This document shows, in pieces, positions 1 to 12,044 of a stretch of DNA of 64,000 nucleotides. Made by a program: the position numbers and the translations under genes. Positions within the stretch are counted from its first letter, which is position 1. Every line of letters starts with the position of its first letter. The stretch spans positions 1 to 64,000 of the forward strand of contig CAICTM010000206.1 of the NCBI GenBank assembly GCA_903772945.1, written 5' to 3'. The stretch comes from Seminavis robusta (lineage: Eukaryota > Bacillariophyta > Bacillariophyceae > Naviculales > Naviculaceae). The notes beneath the pieces are model-generated. The model was not told where the DNA came from and searched no databases. It saw only the letters and a list, made by a program, of their open reading frames with translations.

Positions 1-2220
1 TTTTATCTTGATGCGGCCTGTTTTTGCTTTCAGTTGTGTTTGCTAGTAATACTGCAGCGTTATTGGGGAGTAATTTGGTTTTTGATTAAGCTGAAAAGAA
101 AATGAGGATTTTCTGGTGGTGCAAAGCAATTCTTGTGATGAATTGATATAAGGACCCCCAGCAACACTTTAGACCTAAAACTCCCTTGGTTCCTTAGCAT
201 CGATAATATGCATGCAACCGGACTAGATGATTATTACACGAGTCAATAGTAAAGGGGTGTAGGTATGTTTCCCCCAACAATGAGGTAGATCATCAAGTTA
301 TGCACGGACGTATTCTAGGCGTGCATTAGTGTTCCCATCTTTCTTTGGAGATGTCGGGACTATTACATAGGCCCATTGGCAACCTCTGTGTATTCGTACT
401 TTCCCCACGGGAGTACATAGTACAGAGTTGTTTCGATGAGGTGACAGCTCGATGTGATAGTTCATGTTCAGGTCTAGACTACTAGTGCGCACTTGAATCT
501 CTAGGTTCAAGAGCATGTCCTGTATTTTTGGGATAGGATAAGGCTTCCGCTTAATCCTTTTGTTTAGTTCCCGGAAATCAAGAGATGAATCGTACAGATC
601 CATCCTTTTTTGGGAATGATAAAATTTGGTGCCGCCCATTCGGAACGGTCACCTTCTGAGTACTCCTGCTTCGCAGAGACGTATCAACCTCCTATCTTAA
701 GAGTGTTGGTATGACACGTGGAATAGGATAGCCCTAGCGTGATTAGGGTTTAGCGTCAGGAGGAGTTCTACTTCGTAGTCGTCCATCTGCCACTTTCCAG
801 AGTGAATCGAATAGGTCAGAGTACTTCGTATAAGGAATGAAGCTGTTCCTTGCTCTTCCTTATTCAACTGATTTGACTTTGGCAAACCTGCTTAAGTCAG
901 CTTGTTCGTTTTTGCATCAAGAATCTTCTTGAGACGATTCTCCAAAGGCTACACTGTCATCAACGCAGCGTAGGTCAGGAATGAAGAAATTCTCTTCTTC
1001 TTGTGTCCTATCTTCATAGAAAGAATGCGTCCATTCCACTGAACATGGGAGTGAAATCGAACTTAAATCCTAAGTCAGAGAGAATGTCTCGACCTAATAT
1101 CAGTCATACGCCCACTCTTGTGACGTGTAATCCCATTCGATAAATCTATCATCGTGGAATTCAGGATCATGAATGCACCTTTTGCACTTCGTGCTGGTGT
1201 TTAATTCTCCTGCAGGGGTAGTCCACATGGTTGGACACCCCCAAGATCCTTCATGCGTAATTTCTAGCATGAGTTTGAGCAATCAAGTTTCCGGATGCTC
1301 CTGTATACAGTAAGCAACGGAGTGTAACGGGTTTTGGTTTCCCTTTTTCTCGCTTGTTAAATCTAAAATAGACGATAGTTATGAGGTCTCTTGTCTTGCG
1401 AGTTTACGAGGTGGTTGGCCACGGACGAGGTTAACGATGCTAAATTAATCATCAAGTCTAGTTTAGCAGGTTCTAGGCAATCATCTAAATTGCCGTAGAT
1501 GTTCATCGGTGCAAAACAATTCTTGTTTACTATTAAGAGATATCTTCATCACTTTGGTATGAGAAATCGGAACATGTTCCGTTGAGTCATCATCCTGCCT
1601 AATCCTCAGATAGAGATTTCTCCATCCAAGTGATTGAAATGATAGAGGAGTTGTCCTCGTTATCGAGTCTTCTGATTTGCGCTTGCAACATGGTTGCGAA
1701 GTTTGCAGGTGGTTGCACGAGTATCGTCGATCTCGGTGTCTTCGTCATTGTCGACGAGAGGAAGAATGGGTTTGTCACGCAACTGTTTCTCGAAGTTGCT
1801 GAACGCATGCTTTCGTTGAGCCATCTTCATGGTGAAGGAATAGGTTGAGGGTAGCTGAAAGCTATTGCGTTTGTTAACAAAATGCACTACGCTAAAAGCT
1901 AGTGTAAAGATCTTTCGAGTGTTTTGAGTTTGAGAGAATGAAAGTTATGAGAGAGATTAGAAAGCTATGAAAACTAATCAACGAGAGAGATCACCATCAA
2001 AGGATCGTAGATCTGGTCTCCCGCGGGAGACTATAAAGTGTGATAGAGTAGGTTGCGGTAGTAATCCTACGTATCTCCACGATCCTAAAACGGAACACGT
2101 GGAAGATTCGTCTAGCATGGATCTAGTAGCGTGGAAGTACTCCACGCTGGCTAAATATCTAGGGCGATGTTTCATCATCAACCTAGTATGACTAGAGCGG
2201 TCATTGAGAACCCTGTCTCA
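1..2220 (-). mobile_element. Ty3/gypsy LTR-retroelement fossil, 5' part
   Basis: Fossil LTR-retroelement on the minus strand, cut by the left window edge. Reading from right to left there is a possible LTR/leader (about 1890-2220), a gag-like start (about 1660-1830), a protease-like stretch (about 1030-1140) and a reverse transcriptase with the Ty3/gypsy signature DFRELNKRIKRKPYPIPKIQ (about 300-640), with its upstream shoulder near 700-885. It is clearly broken, with roughly half a dozen or more breaks, and therefore old. RNase H and integrase would lie beyond position 1. Family and order are well supported; the LTR boundary is a guess, since the partner LTR is outside the window. Confidence 0.8.
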
Positions 2221-2239
2221 AATGACTATTCACGAGAGA

Positions 2240-3969
2240 CTCAGTCATGAGTCGAACTCAAACCCTATCTAGGATCGAGTCGCGAATAAGGCTAAGAGCC
2301 GTGTATTGCACTACCCCAGCCATCATTCGCGATGACATTCCTAATGAAGAAGAAATCAAAGCCGCCACGTTGAAGCTGCGCAACAATCGAGCCGCTGGTC
2401 CATCCAAACTCACTGCGGACACGTTCAAAGAGTGGATCAAGCGAGCATTTCCAGAGAAGTTCCACCGAGGCTCTCGTAATTCAGATGACAAACCACCGCC
2501 AGCCCAACCGGAGTTCTGGGACAAATTAGTTGAGCTCGTCCAGTACATTTTTGCCACAGGCGAAATTCCAACTAAGCTTACTTGGCAACTCTTAGCCGTC
2601 CTTCCAAAACCAGATGGAGGAGCTCGGGGCATTGGAATCATAGAACATGCATGGAAAATTTGTGAGAAAATTATTGACCTCAGAATTTCAAGCCAGGTAT
2701 CGTTCCACGACTGTCTCCACGGTTTCCCTCGCAAACGCAGAACTGGCACTGCCATAATTGAAGCTAAACTGCAACAAGAGCTGGCACACATTCGCGGGAT
2801 TCCACTGTTTCAAATTTTTCTAGATTTGAAGAAAGCTTACGACAACATTAACCGTCCCTGCTTAATTGAGACTCTATGACAATACGGAGTTGGACCCCGC
2901 TGCCTGAGTCTTCTGGAAACTTGGTGACGCGCCCAAGCCATTGTCCCACGCCAGAGTGAATTCCATGGTGAGGCTTTGAAAGCTTCCCGAGGTGTCACCC
3001 AAGGTGGAATCCCGTCCCCTACAATATTCAATATTGCCGTCGATGCCATCCTTCGAGAGTGGCTGGCCACCGAGGTTGACGACAATGGAGATATTGCTGA
3101 GGAAGAATTTAGAGTTATCGTTGCTGATCGGCTAACTTTGTTTTACGCTGATGACGGTCTTCTTTCGGTCTTCTTTCGGCCATTGCCACGCCTTGGCTGC
3201 AGAATGCTCTGGACATTCTCATTGGTTGTTTCGTCGCATTGGCCTCCACACCAACGTACAGAAAACAAAAGCGATGATTTGTTTCCCTGGCGCTGAACAT
3301 GTGGAAATTTCAGCCTATGCTTATAGGCGTCGCATGACAGGTGTTGGGCTGAGTTATGATGCCCGCCAGCGCCTTCACATTCAGTGCCCAGAATGCGATG
3401 AGACTCTGGCAACGGGTTCCCTCAAGGCCCATCTACGTGCTCGTCACCACATTGAGCAGCTGGAAACACTTGATAAGGAGCCCCCTGAACCCCAACAACC
3501 CACTTCATACACCATCGAATGGCCAAAAACTGAGAAGAAGCGCCCCTGCCCTTGCCCCGTTCCTTCTTTCCCGGGTCAGCCCGCGTCAATGAATGGAATG
3601 CGACAGCATTTCATGCGGAAGTACCCAGACCATACCCTGTGTATCCGCAATGAAGGCTCGGCACCGTCACCACGTTGTGCTGCTTGCAGCATGCACGTTA
3701 CTTATGCCGCCCTTAATACAACACACCCCAACTCCAAGTTGTGCCTTAAGGGCCAGGAACGGAAAGCAAAACGAGCCCGTTTGGCAGCCGTGGAGCAATC
3801 TAAAGCGGTCACTTTCACTGCCCTTGGAGCGCCCATTGAGAATGTCACCTCCTTTTGCTATTTAGGTCGCATTTTATGCGCCAATAACAGTGATTGGCCT
3901 GCGGTGTACAAGAACCTCAGCAAGGCACGTCAAAAGTGGGCCTTCATTTCCCACCAACAGGATGATTGA
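2240..3969 (+). mobile_element. LINE-type non-LTR retrotransposon, degenerate
   Basis: Non-LTR reverse transcriptase read on the plus strand. The finger/palm region contains FLDLKKAYDNINR (about 2820), GVTQGGIPSP (about 2990) and the catalytic FYADDG (about 3140). Downstream is a C2H2 zinc-finger-like stretch (CPECDE...LKAHLRARHH, about 3385-3450) and a YLGRIL segment (about 3860) usual after the RT of such elements. The N-terminal ORF is missing. Two in-frame TGA codons (2877 and 2925) interrupt the RT, and an 11-bp tandem duplication near 3163-3184 shifts the frame directly after the active site; a further shift lies near 3230. The copy is therefore dead. The 3' end may extend to the retroelement fragment near 4.26-4.41 kb. 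Confidence 0.85.
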
Positions 3970-4254
3970 TGCTGAGTAGTGCCTAGTGCCCTGCCCTGCA
4001 TAACTTGTTTGAAGTTTACATAGAAACCATCGTCACATAGAAGTAACAACTTTCAATAACCCAACCGGAGGTTAGAGTAGATGGATTATCTACGGAAGCC
4101 AGCAAGGGCCAGGCTTTTAAAAGCAAAGTAGAGTCGAAAGTCAGGACTGGGTTCCGTGGGATCAGCGGGCAATGCTAAAATCGTGAGAAAGGGGACAGGC
4201 AACCTCGTCAATAAGAAAGAGGGTCTAGAGTAGAAGCCGGTGCTGATCCCAAAG

Positions 4255-4410
4255 TGGACCCCCTTTGTTGTTTCTGCTGAGAGCCTTTTTGCTCCTGAAG
4301 CTGCATCGTACTGCTGTTCTCCAATGGCTCTCCCATCTTTTGGCTAAGAAGTGGTCCATTCCCTACTCTTTTGTTCCATGCCGGAGATTCGAAGCTCAGA
4401 GTAGTAAATT
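4255..4410 (+). repeat. Retroelement coding fragment, copy 1 of 4
   Basis: Degenerate coding fragment. It reads TPFVVSAESLFAPEA, then shifts frame to AVLQWLSHLLAKKW. The same segment recurs near 57.4 kb (minus) and 61.25 kb (plus), and its downstream part near 40.4 kb. It resembles the conserved C-terminal region of retroelement ORFs of protists (VSADGL..EA....L..L....KW.KPYS); that assignment is from memory of the family. It lies about 290 bp downstream of the LINE copy and could be its 3' end. Confidence 0.6.
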
Positions 4411-4762
4411 ACTTACTTAATCAGTCACTCTTTTGCTGAAATCGCCAGACCATACATTGGAGGACTTAGCATGGCCATGGCTCTCTAGCTAGCTAGCTGA
4501 GCGCAGACTGATTTCAGTCTCTCATCTATTCTTTTGTAATCTGATCAGACTCTCATTGTGGCAAAGGCGCGAAGCATCGTTGTCTCGAAGCATATTGTTG
4601 CAGGATTTTCTACGAATGGCGAAGGTTCGCTGCATGCTACCAATAGGACACCAATAGGGCACCAATGAGCCTCACAAAGTGTTCACTGAGACTGCGGACA
4701 TGAAGCTTACTCAAGGTGGCCTCGTACATGGACTCTGTTCCTCTCGCACCGTGATGTTCGTG

Positions 4763-6440
4763 TCAATCGTTCATTCCTTTGATCCCAATGTATGCAACTT
4801 GCGCATCCAGGAAAAAGCTCGAATGGACATAGCCATCAGAGAACCAGTGCGCCATAGAGCCACCAATACAAACCACCAGCAAAGTGGCAAGTGGGGTAGG
4901 AATCGCATCGGTAAATCCCTTTAGATGACTTCCGACTAGAAACTCGAGGGCAATCAGCATTGCCTGAAACAGAAAGAATACAATTGCGGGGCCATACGTA
5001 GGTTGGAAGCAGCTTGCATTGGGACACGAATCTTTGTTTCTTGCGTCAGAGATTGATTCAAACACGGGAGCAAAGGTCAACCAGACTATCCATTCATGAA
5101 AGAGACCGGATGCCAAGAAGGTCGACGCCAATGCTACATATTTTGGGAAGAATCGACGGACCGGTTTGAAGACACCACGTTTCAAGGTTGTGTGCACCGA
5201 AAGGTTCCATCGGCGTGCCCAAAACTCGGAAAAAGAAACGGATTTGGACACAGGGTCCACCCACATCTCTTCTATCTGGATTCCCGTGAACAGCATGACA
5301 AAAACTTGTAGCCCAAAGGCGCAGGTGGACAAGTAGATTGAAAAGAATACTGTGTGGAGCAAGCATCAGTCGTATCATTGTCATCAGTCGTATCATCATC
5401 AAATCACAGTTTTTCGTAGCTCGTATCCCAACTAACCTGTAAAGCACAAGTTTTCCCACAATCGTTGCCACCGAAAGATCTCCTGCCAGCTATACCAAGC
5501 CTGCTTGTCAAACTCGTTGCCCGTCCCGAACTGGGGGAAAATGTCAGGGAACAACTCATAAAGTGAATGAACTGTCCCAGTTAGTATCATCCCTTGTATG
5601 TACCACATCAGCCTCTGAAGGACCGCCCCGAGGGTTGCCTTGACAAATTGTTGCTTCTTGTGGTCGTAGAGGGCAAGAAACGGACACGAATAGTAGAGAG
5701 CAAATGTTCTCATGGATTCCGTGAGATGACCGGGACAGAACCCATGAATCACTTGCCAATATTGAAACAACACGGAAAGGTCAGATAGATCGAGTGTTTC
5801 ATTTAAAAACTAGTAGGGATGTTCTCAGTGGCAGACTTACCCTCCATGGTCCGGAAAATGCCCAACGTCGGCACGGTCCCCATGCAAAAACGGAATACCT
5901 TGTTGGTAATGCGCAGTGTCTGGATGATGTACATGGGGGATAGAATCCAAAAGGGGATAATGACGCCGTATCCCAATAGATAGGCCATGCTGGTGTCCTG
6001 CCGTTTGGGTAGAATCACTGCTTGATACAGCACACGGGCAACGGCACCTCCGACCAGGCCAGTGGCTATCAGGAACTAGAAAAACAGAGAGCCCAAGAAA
6101 GAAAGAGTTGAGAGATGAATGTACACGTAGTCCAGCGACAAAATCTCCATCCAAAGGCAATAATAAAAGCGTCCCAAGCACAACTCACCAGCAGAACCTC
6201 CACGTTTTGCACAACATTATTGAGGTAGAATCCATAGGTTTCTCCCACCAACGAGAATGTAAACAGTGGATTGCGAACATCACCTTCCCAGCTATGAGGC
6301 AGATTGGATAAAGACAAGAGACCGGTAAGGGTATCCATCATTCGAACAGACTTGGAGGTATGGAACATGATGGCGGGGTGTGAGGGTGTTGTCATTCTCG
6401 AGCAGCTTTGGCACTTCCCGACAAGGGTGGATGACATCAT
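4763..6440 (-). CDS. MBOAT / wax-synthase-like O-acyltransferase
   Basis: Multi-span membrane enzyme of the MBOAT family, of the wax-synthase/DGAT-like type that transfers a fatty acyl group to an alcohol in the ER membrane. Four exons read by frame continuity: 6440-6192, 6075-5841, 5751-5437 and 5349-4763 (introns 116, 89, 87 and shorter than 100 nt, GT-AG), giving 461 residues, a usual length. The signature FWARRWNLSVHTTLKRGVF and the SGLFHEW block with the probable catalytic His lie in the last exon, followed by hydrophobic segments. The start is the first Met of the open frame (MMSSTL); the Met twelve codons later is an alternative. The acyl acceptor cannot be told from sequence. Its 5' end faces away from the DUF839-like gene, leaving a shared 360-bp upstream region. 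Confidence 0.85.
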
Positions 6441-6800
6441 TCGTCAGCGTGGTTGAAGGGTTATGGATAGCTATTTGGGGTACGTATGATGTCAGAATGG
6501 TTGAAGGGTTATGAATAGCGATGGTACTTAGAAGATCGGGACTATCCACGAATGAGTATGGTAGCTACAGGCATCCCTCGCCAACATAACCGCCACATGG
6601 CACTCACTTAGCATGGCGAAGCAGTCCTTTCGCTTACATACATATAACTCCGCTATGTAGCTCCAATGGTTCTCCTAAAACACCAAAACTGCCTCATGTT
6701 TGTGTTCCAGGCAACCGCGTGTTCGTAAGCACTTCCTCAAGCTAGCTAGTGTTTGCAAAAGTGGTCCAGTGAAGAAAGCAAAAGTAGCAAGTCCATCACC
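6441..6800. other. Divergent intergenic region
   Basis: About 360 bp between two divergently transcribed genes, so probably holding both promoters. A short imperfect direct repeat (GGTTGAAGGGTTATG followed by GATAGC or AATAGC) occurs twice near 6447-6520. No certain TATA box was seen. Confidence 0.4.
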
Positions 6801-8830
6801 ATGGCGTCCATAGCTGCTCGTCAAGTCTTTGCGATTGCCCTGTTCTTGTTGGCCACACGGCCCGCCGTTGTCATGGGAGTACGGTTTGTGAAGGAAAGGA
6901 ATCAGGAGGCGACGAGGCGAAATCTGTTTGCCGATAAGATCGGGAGAGGTACAAGAGGTGGTGCCGCTGGAGCCGCCAAGGGGCTCGGTGAGTACGTGCC
7001 CATGAGAGCCAGGTAAGTGAAGAAAAGCAAGTTGTGTGCCAAGCCTCCTGTTTCTATGGGATCCTCACGAACGTTTCGATGTATGTACCGGTATGTACCA
7101 CCAGAGTTGGAACAACTGTTCCTTCGGCGGCTCCAGTACCCACTGTAGCTCCGGTGCCCACGGCTTCCCCGACCAATTTCACCAATCAGCTTACCGGATG
7201 CAGCTTCATGGAGGATGATGGCTCTGTGGTGACCTTTGATGAAGGAGAATCCATGGGAAGCTATTCCACTTTGGCAGGTTGTGACAATGGCAATCCAGAC
7301 GACTTTCCCTGTCTCTGTGCCGCGGATGAACCGGGTCAAACATTCTGTCCTTATTGTGTCTTTCGGGATGCCTTTGATGACAATCTATGTCAACAAGACG
7401 GAAGCCTGGTCCAGTTTATCAGCAGTGAAACCAATGCCCTCACCGAATGCTCTTGCTCCATTATGGTGGAGCAAGTGGGGGATCGATTCGATGTTACCTT
7501 CCAATACACCATTGATTCAACCTGCGAAGAAGTAACTCCCGAGCCAACAACTACTCCCACCACTTCTCCCACTTCGGAATCTACCACGGCGTCACCCACA
7601 ACGGCACCAGTCACTGACGCCCCCACAGGACCTCCTACCGATCCTACCTTTGTCATGGGGCGCCTCAACAAGGTAGAAAATGATTTGACCTTGTCGGAAG
7701 GTTTGAATTCCAGAATCATTGCAAAGGCCTTTGAGCCGCTAACATATGCCACTGGAGTCAACTCAACTATCAACTTTCACCGGCGACCATCCGGGGGAGA
7801 CACATTTGAAGATACTCGTCGGAACAGTGCTGGAGGCTTCCGAAATCCCGGGGGCTGGGTCTATGTTTCTAGTTCCGATGCTCCTTCAGGGAACGGTGGG
7901 GTAGGAGCACTGACATTTGACCGGAATGGAGAACTGGTGAACTATCAGATGGTGCTAGACGGCACTAGTGCCAACAGTAACGGTGGGCGCACTCCTTGGG
8001 GCAGCTGGGTATCCGGAGAACGAGATCTTGCTAGTTTGGGTGGAAAGATTTACCAAGTGGACCCAATGGGTGTTCGAGAAGCATCGTCCAACATTGCTTG
8101 GACGGGAGATGGAGGAGCATGGGAAGGATTTACCTATCGGTGGGACTCGCCACAAGACATACCGACGTTTTACATGTCGGAGGACTTTGTCTTTGGTGCC
8201 ATTCGAAGATTCACTCCCTCTGAAATCAACACGGTGGATCCTTGGCTCATGTTGGAAGATGTAGAAGGTGATTTGTCCTTCTTGGTGTTGCAACCTGATA
8301 CCGACGCCAGCTCGGGAACATTTACGTGGACCAGCGAGATTCAGATTGCACGAGGGAACGCTGCTCAAAACTACCCAGAAGCACAAGGTATCGATGTCGA
8401 GGATAACATTCTATCGTTTGTTTGTCGAGGGATTCGTCAACTCTACCAGCTGGACCTGGATGAAGGCACTTACAATCGAACATCTACCACCCAGGGTCTC
8501 ATGGAAGGAGAGCCCAATGAGATACGGTATGCCACAGCCAATAATGGTGAGACAACTCTCTTGTACATGACAGAAGCCGATGGCAGACGATCGGGTATTC
8601 ATGCCCGTGATGATGAGGATGGTATAATCTACACCGTGTTGGAAGGGTTTTTGCAACCGCTTACGGCTGGTTTTGCGTTGTCGCCCAATGGAAAACACAT
8701 GTACGTGTCCTTTAAACGGGATGGGACGGTGTTTGAAATTACCAGGGATGATGGGCTGTCTTTCTTTGACACAATCACGTTCGAAGCAACAGACGCCGTG
8801 TCAGCAATGAGAGTTATCTTGGGCCATTGA
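6801..8830 (+). CDS. Secreted DUF839/PhoX-like protein, paralog 1
   Basis: Predicted secreted protein of 645 residues. Exon 1 (6801-7012) encodes a signal peptide (ARQVFAIALFLLATRPAVVMG); exon 2 is 7105-8830, with a 92-nt GT-AG intron. After the leader come a Cys-rich module (about residues 90-180), a Thr/Pro-rich linker and a propeller-like domain with GGRTPWGSWV, YQVDP and SPNGKHMYVSF, matching the DUF839/PhoX phosphatase-like fold. In PhoX the motif Cys before GG.TPWGTW binds iron; here the matching residue is Ser (NSNGG) and the acidic pair after it reads ER, unlike paralog 2 at 19.6 kb (NCNGG, EE). Catalysis may be lost or changed. Phosphatase activity is not shown by sequence alone. The start ATG has a good context (caccATGG). 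Confidence 0.8.
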
Positions 8831-9520
8831 AGTCTCAGTGAAGCAAGGTACGACATTGTGTAATCATTACGTGATGAATGAATTGGCGAGTCGAGTCTTT
8901 GGCGGCGTTCAAGGGCCCGATAGCAGCCAGAAGCAAGAGGAGTGCAATGAGGGCAAAAAAGGCAGCCCTTCCGAGTAGCTCACACATGGGCAAGCTTGGA
9001 AGCCTCCGGAAGCTGAGGCGTGACGTTCGCGCTAGCGCCTACATTAGTTGCAAGAAAGGGATGCTGCATCAATGCCTGATACTTCCTTTTGCAGCCAAAA
9101 CATTTGACACGCCAAAAATTGCAGACAATCCAAGTTGTATATCGGAACATGGGTCCCAGAGAAACGGAAGAGAAGCTAGAAACAATGAGTTGAGGTGAAA
9201 CAGAAGAACATCGAGCTAGTCTTCTCGTGTTTTATGGAAGGAATTAAAAACACTATAGGATGTTACTTTGATCGTTTGACGAGTTCCCAGCACTTTACCT
9301 AGCTAGTGCACAACGGGCGTCACTTCTCACTCCATTACATGTTGGCATCATTGGTTGCTTGCAAACGAGAACCACACCAATGGTACCAAGCTCCCTTCAC
9401 GACCATCTGGTGTGGAGACATTGGATAGTATTCAAAAAAGTGGCGTTTGTGTCCTCGAAACGCTGCGAGTCTCTATCTGTTGCACTTTTTGGTGAAACTC
9501 TACGATAGTACATGTAAATG
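8831..9520. other. Intergenic, nothing recognised
   Basis: No supported gene. Short open stretches lack coding character. The first part is probably the 3' UTR of the DUF839-like gene. Confidence 0.4.
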
Positions 9521-11009
9521 CTATGTGCACTGGTGGTCTAGATTTTGTTCTGTGTTTGGATTGTGGCAGCGGAGCCAATCCATGGAAGCTTTCAGAATAG
9601 AGCGTTTCTCGTCCCTGGTCAACCCTCCCTTTTGAATCATGGGTTTGCCAGATAGCTTGGAGAGAGCAAGCAGATTCGTCGAGGAAAACTGCGGAACCGT
9701 TGGGTCCCTTGGGGCCATCCAGAGATTGGATGGGGCAAGTCCAGCCAATACAGAATCCAATGCATTAGAGCCATGAGGCTTTTGCAACAATGCGGTGCAG
9801 GACGACTGCACCCTCAGAGACACGGATTGATGGTATTGAGTGGCTGGATGGATCTATCAATTATCACATCACAGAACAAAGCAATGAACTGTTTCACTTC
9901 GAAATCTACATGAGGATGCAGCAGGATGCCTTGGCTACCGGTACCAGTACCTCTGTGGAATCTTTTTTTGCGGATTGCACGTGGGTACAGCAGGTTTTCT
10001 TGGAGGGGGCTTTGGATCCACAGTGGCGATTCTCAAGACTTGCTTGTGGAAGTCCAGTGTATTCTGCGTGCTCTTGTCATCCATACTGCTAGAATTGGGA
10101 TTGTTGGGACACAACCAATCCATGCATTGCTCCAAAAAATGCAGGTTCTGGTCCCTTGTCAAAACTTGCGTTGTTGATATCCCTGTCAGTTTGGAAAAGG
10201 CATTTTTGTGGACTCGTCGAGGAAGACAACATATCCCTGGGGCAGGTCATTTTTCCGAAACCAGTCAATTGCACCATCCAAACGTTCTACTAACCTCCCG
10301 TTTAAGCCATCCAAGGGTGAGTTTGGCTGTGGTGGTCCTGGTACTGGGATGAATCTTGGTTGGATTCCTGTAATGTTGTCTTCCATTGGCTTGGCATATC
10401 TCACAATGACATCATCCAATGGTGGTGGTCCTGGTACTGGGATCATGGATCTTGGTTGGATTCCTTTAATGTTGTCTTTCATGGGGTTGTCCCCTTGATT
10501 GCCAAATTTCCTCCTTTGATCCGAGTCATGGAGTCACCCCGCAACGGAACATCCAAGAGGGGCCTATCATCGCTACTGACGAAATCTGCTTGAGGGCTAG
10601 GGGGAATCTGCAAGACGGAACTTTCGTTTCCGCCATCGTCACTCGGTGACTGCAAAGCCTCATGCCCGGACATTGCATTGTCCTCCATGCGTCTGGTGAG
10701 GCTCGGCCCGGCATCAAACTCCATTGACACTGCGGGCTCCGGCACATCCACAGTCTCTGGAGGATCCATTCCTCGCCTCATGGGAACAGAAAGCACAGGC
10801 TTGGGCCTAACAGTATCAGTGGCCACTGGCACATCCAAAGTCTCTGGAGGATCCATTCCTCGCCTGAAGGGAGCAGAGAGCACGGGATTGAGCCCAACTG
10901 TGTCAGTGGCTAATATTTTCTCTTCTCCTTCGCCCTCGTCATCGCTCGATTGGATACCCCCAATGGGAGCGTCGTTGCCATGGCGCAAATCAGCTTTTCC
11001 GGCGGGCAT
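9521..11009 (-). pseudogene. Broken gene with repeated DWL(R)/VFLDES module
   Basis: Minus-strand coding remnant that I do not recognise. It opens with a well-placed ATG at 11009 (caccATG; MPAGKADLRHGN), continues through an acidic, Pro-rich region with two RRGMDPPET.DVP repeats and, in a second frame from about 10482, two GIQPR...IPVPGPP repeats. A module then appears twice: DWFRKNDLPQGYVVFLDES (about 10200-10260) with FSKLTG...TRDQNLHFLEQCMDWL (about 10090-10190), and GSAVFLDES with LSKLSG...LTRDEKRSILKASMDWLR (about 9560-9720). Both copies need a frame change in the middle, at different offsets, and there is another near 10480. I found no splice sites that repair the frames. A decayed host gene is the simplest reading; undetected introns or base errors are alternatives. 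Confidence 0.5.
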
Positions 11010-11237
11010 GGTGTTGGCGTTGCTTTTGTTTCATTGGAAGACCAAATAATCTATCCACAACTCTGCTAAGCCCTCTCCTGTTCGCGATCGTCCTTGGGTC
11101 AAAAGGGTCGGATGGAAGCGAAGCGTTTCCAAAACAGAACCATAAGCGAAGGAAGTTCGCATTTTGCTGTGGAACGTGTTTGCAATCTCTACTCCAGCTA
11201 GCTAGCTAGGTAGCCAGAGGGAGCAGTTAGAGATGTA

Positions 11238-11892
11238 TCAATCCTTTGATGACACCAACAAATTACCAATGAAATGCAAATCAATACTACGGTACGATGT
11301 TTTTGGGACATCAATGGTCCTTCTTCCATGCCTGGTCGGTACCAGTACCGTACCCCTGCTTCGGGGTGGAGTAAATAGTATCAATTCCGCTCGTTTGCTC
11401 GATTTGCTCTTTAGAAATGTAATTGTCACTTCCGGGGTGCCGTCGTGTTGTTTTACCAACGCCGTGACAGCAAAAGTAAGTTCTCCGGTTTCGATGTTGC
11501 CTCTGCAACCCAATGATGGAATTGAGATCGAAGAAAACAAAAGAACAACACCAGGGATTCCAACGTGGTCCCCCACCGTAGTACTAACCTGGCCCGACGA
11601 TGCTTAACTTCGCTGAGCAGACGGGAAGCGGTGCTGTCATCGTGGTATGGTCGTTCCTATCTACAGGAAAAGTGCAAAAATATACAATTTGTTTTGAAGC
11701 AAACGAAATCGCGGCCAACTTTGTTTCTTTCCAGAGCGATAGATAGAACGGTACGGTACCGGTATCTGATCTGCTCTCGACAAATGATCCTACTTTGGCA
11801 CTACTAAAAGGATCTTCTGGTGCCTTGGTACTACCGGAAGACTCAAGGATCAACGCAGCGTGTTTTAAAGTACAATCAATGGTAACTCATCC
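11238..11892 (-). CDS. Unrecognised two-exon protein, 5' end incomplete
   Basis: Two minus-strand exons join in frame: about 11892-11589 and 11500-11238, with an 88-nt intron (GTTAGT...GCAGAG). The reading runs from IDCTLKHAALILESSGSTK through KLSIVGPG into NIETGELTFAVTALVKQHDG and ends LLVSSKD. No ATG opens the first visible exon; it probably starts after an acceptor near 11893, so a further 5' exon is expected. No domain recognised. The mix of beta-strand-like segments could be an extracellular fold, but that is speculation. Confidence 0.4.
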
Positions 11893-12044
11893 CTGGGCTC
11901 CTTCAGTAGTGACCCCCAAACTTCGTGAGCGACCCCAATGGAATAGATGTAGTTATACATAGTTGTCTTGCCCTACAAGTACTTGTGCGTACCGAAGGAC
12001 TGGTTTCAATACATGTACAATTGCACATGTCGACCATCATGCAG

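Noticed and set aside
1967-2191. Opposed short frames near 2 kb
   Set aside because: They fall in the probable LTR or leader of the Ty3/gypsy fossil and have no coding character.
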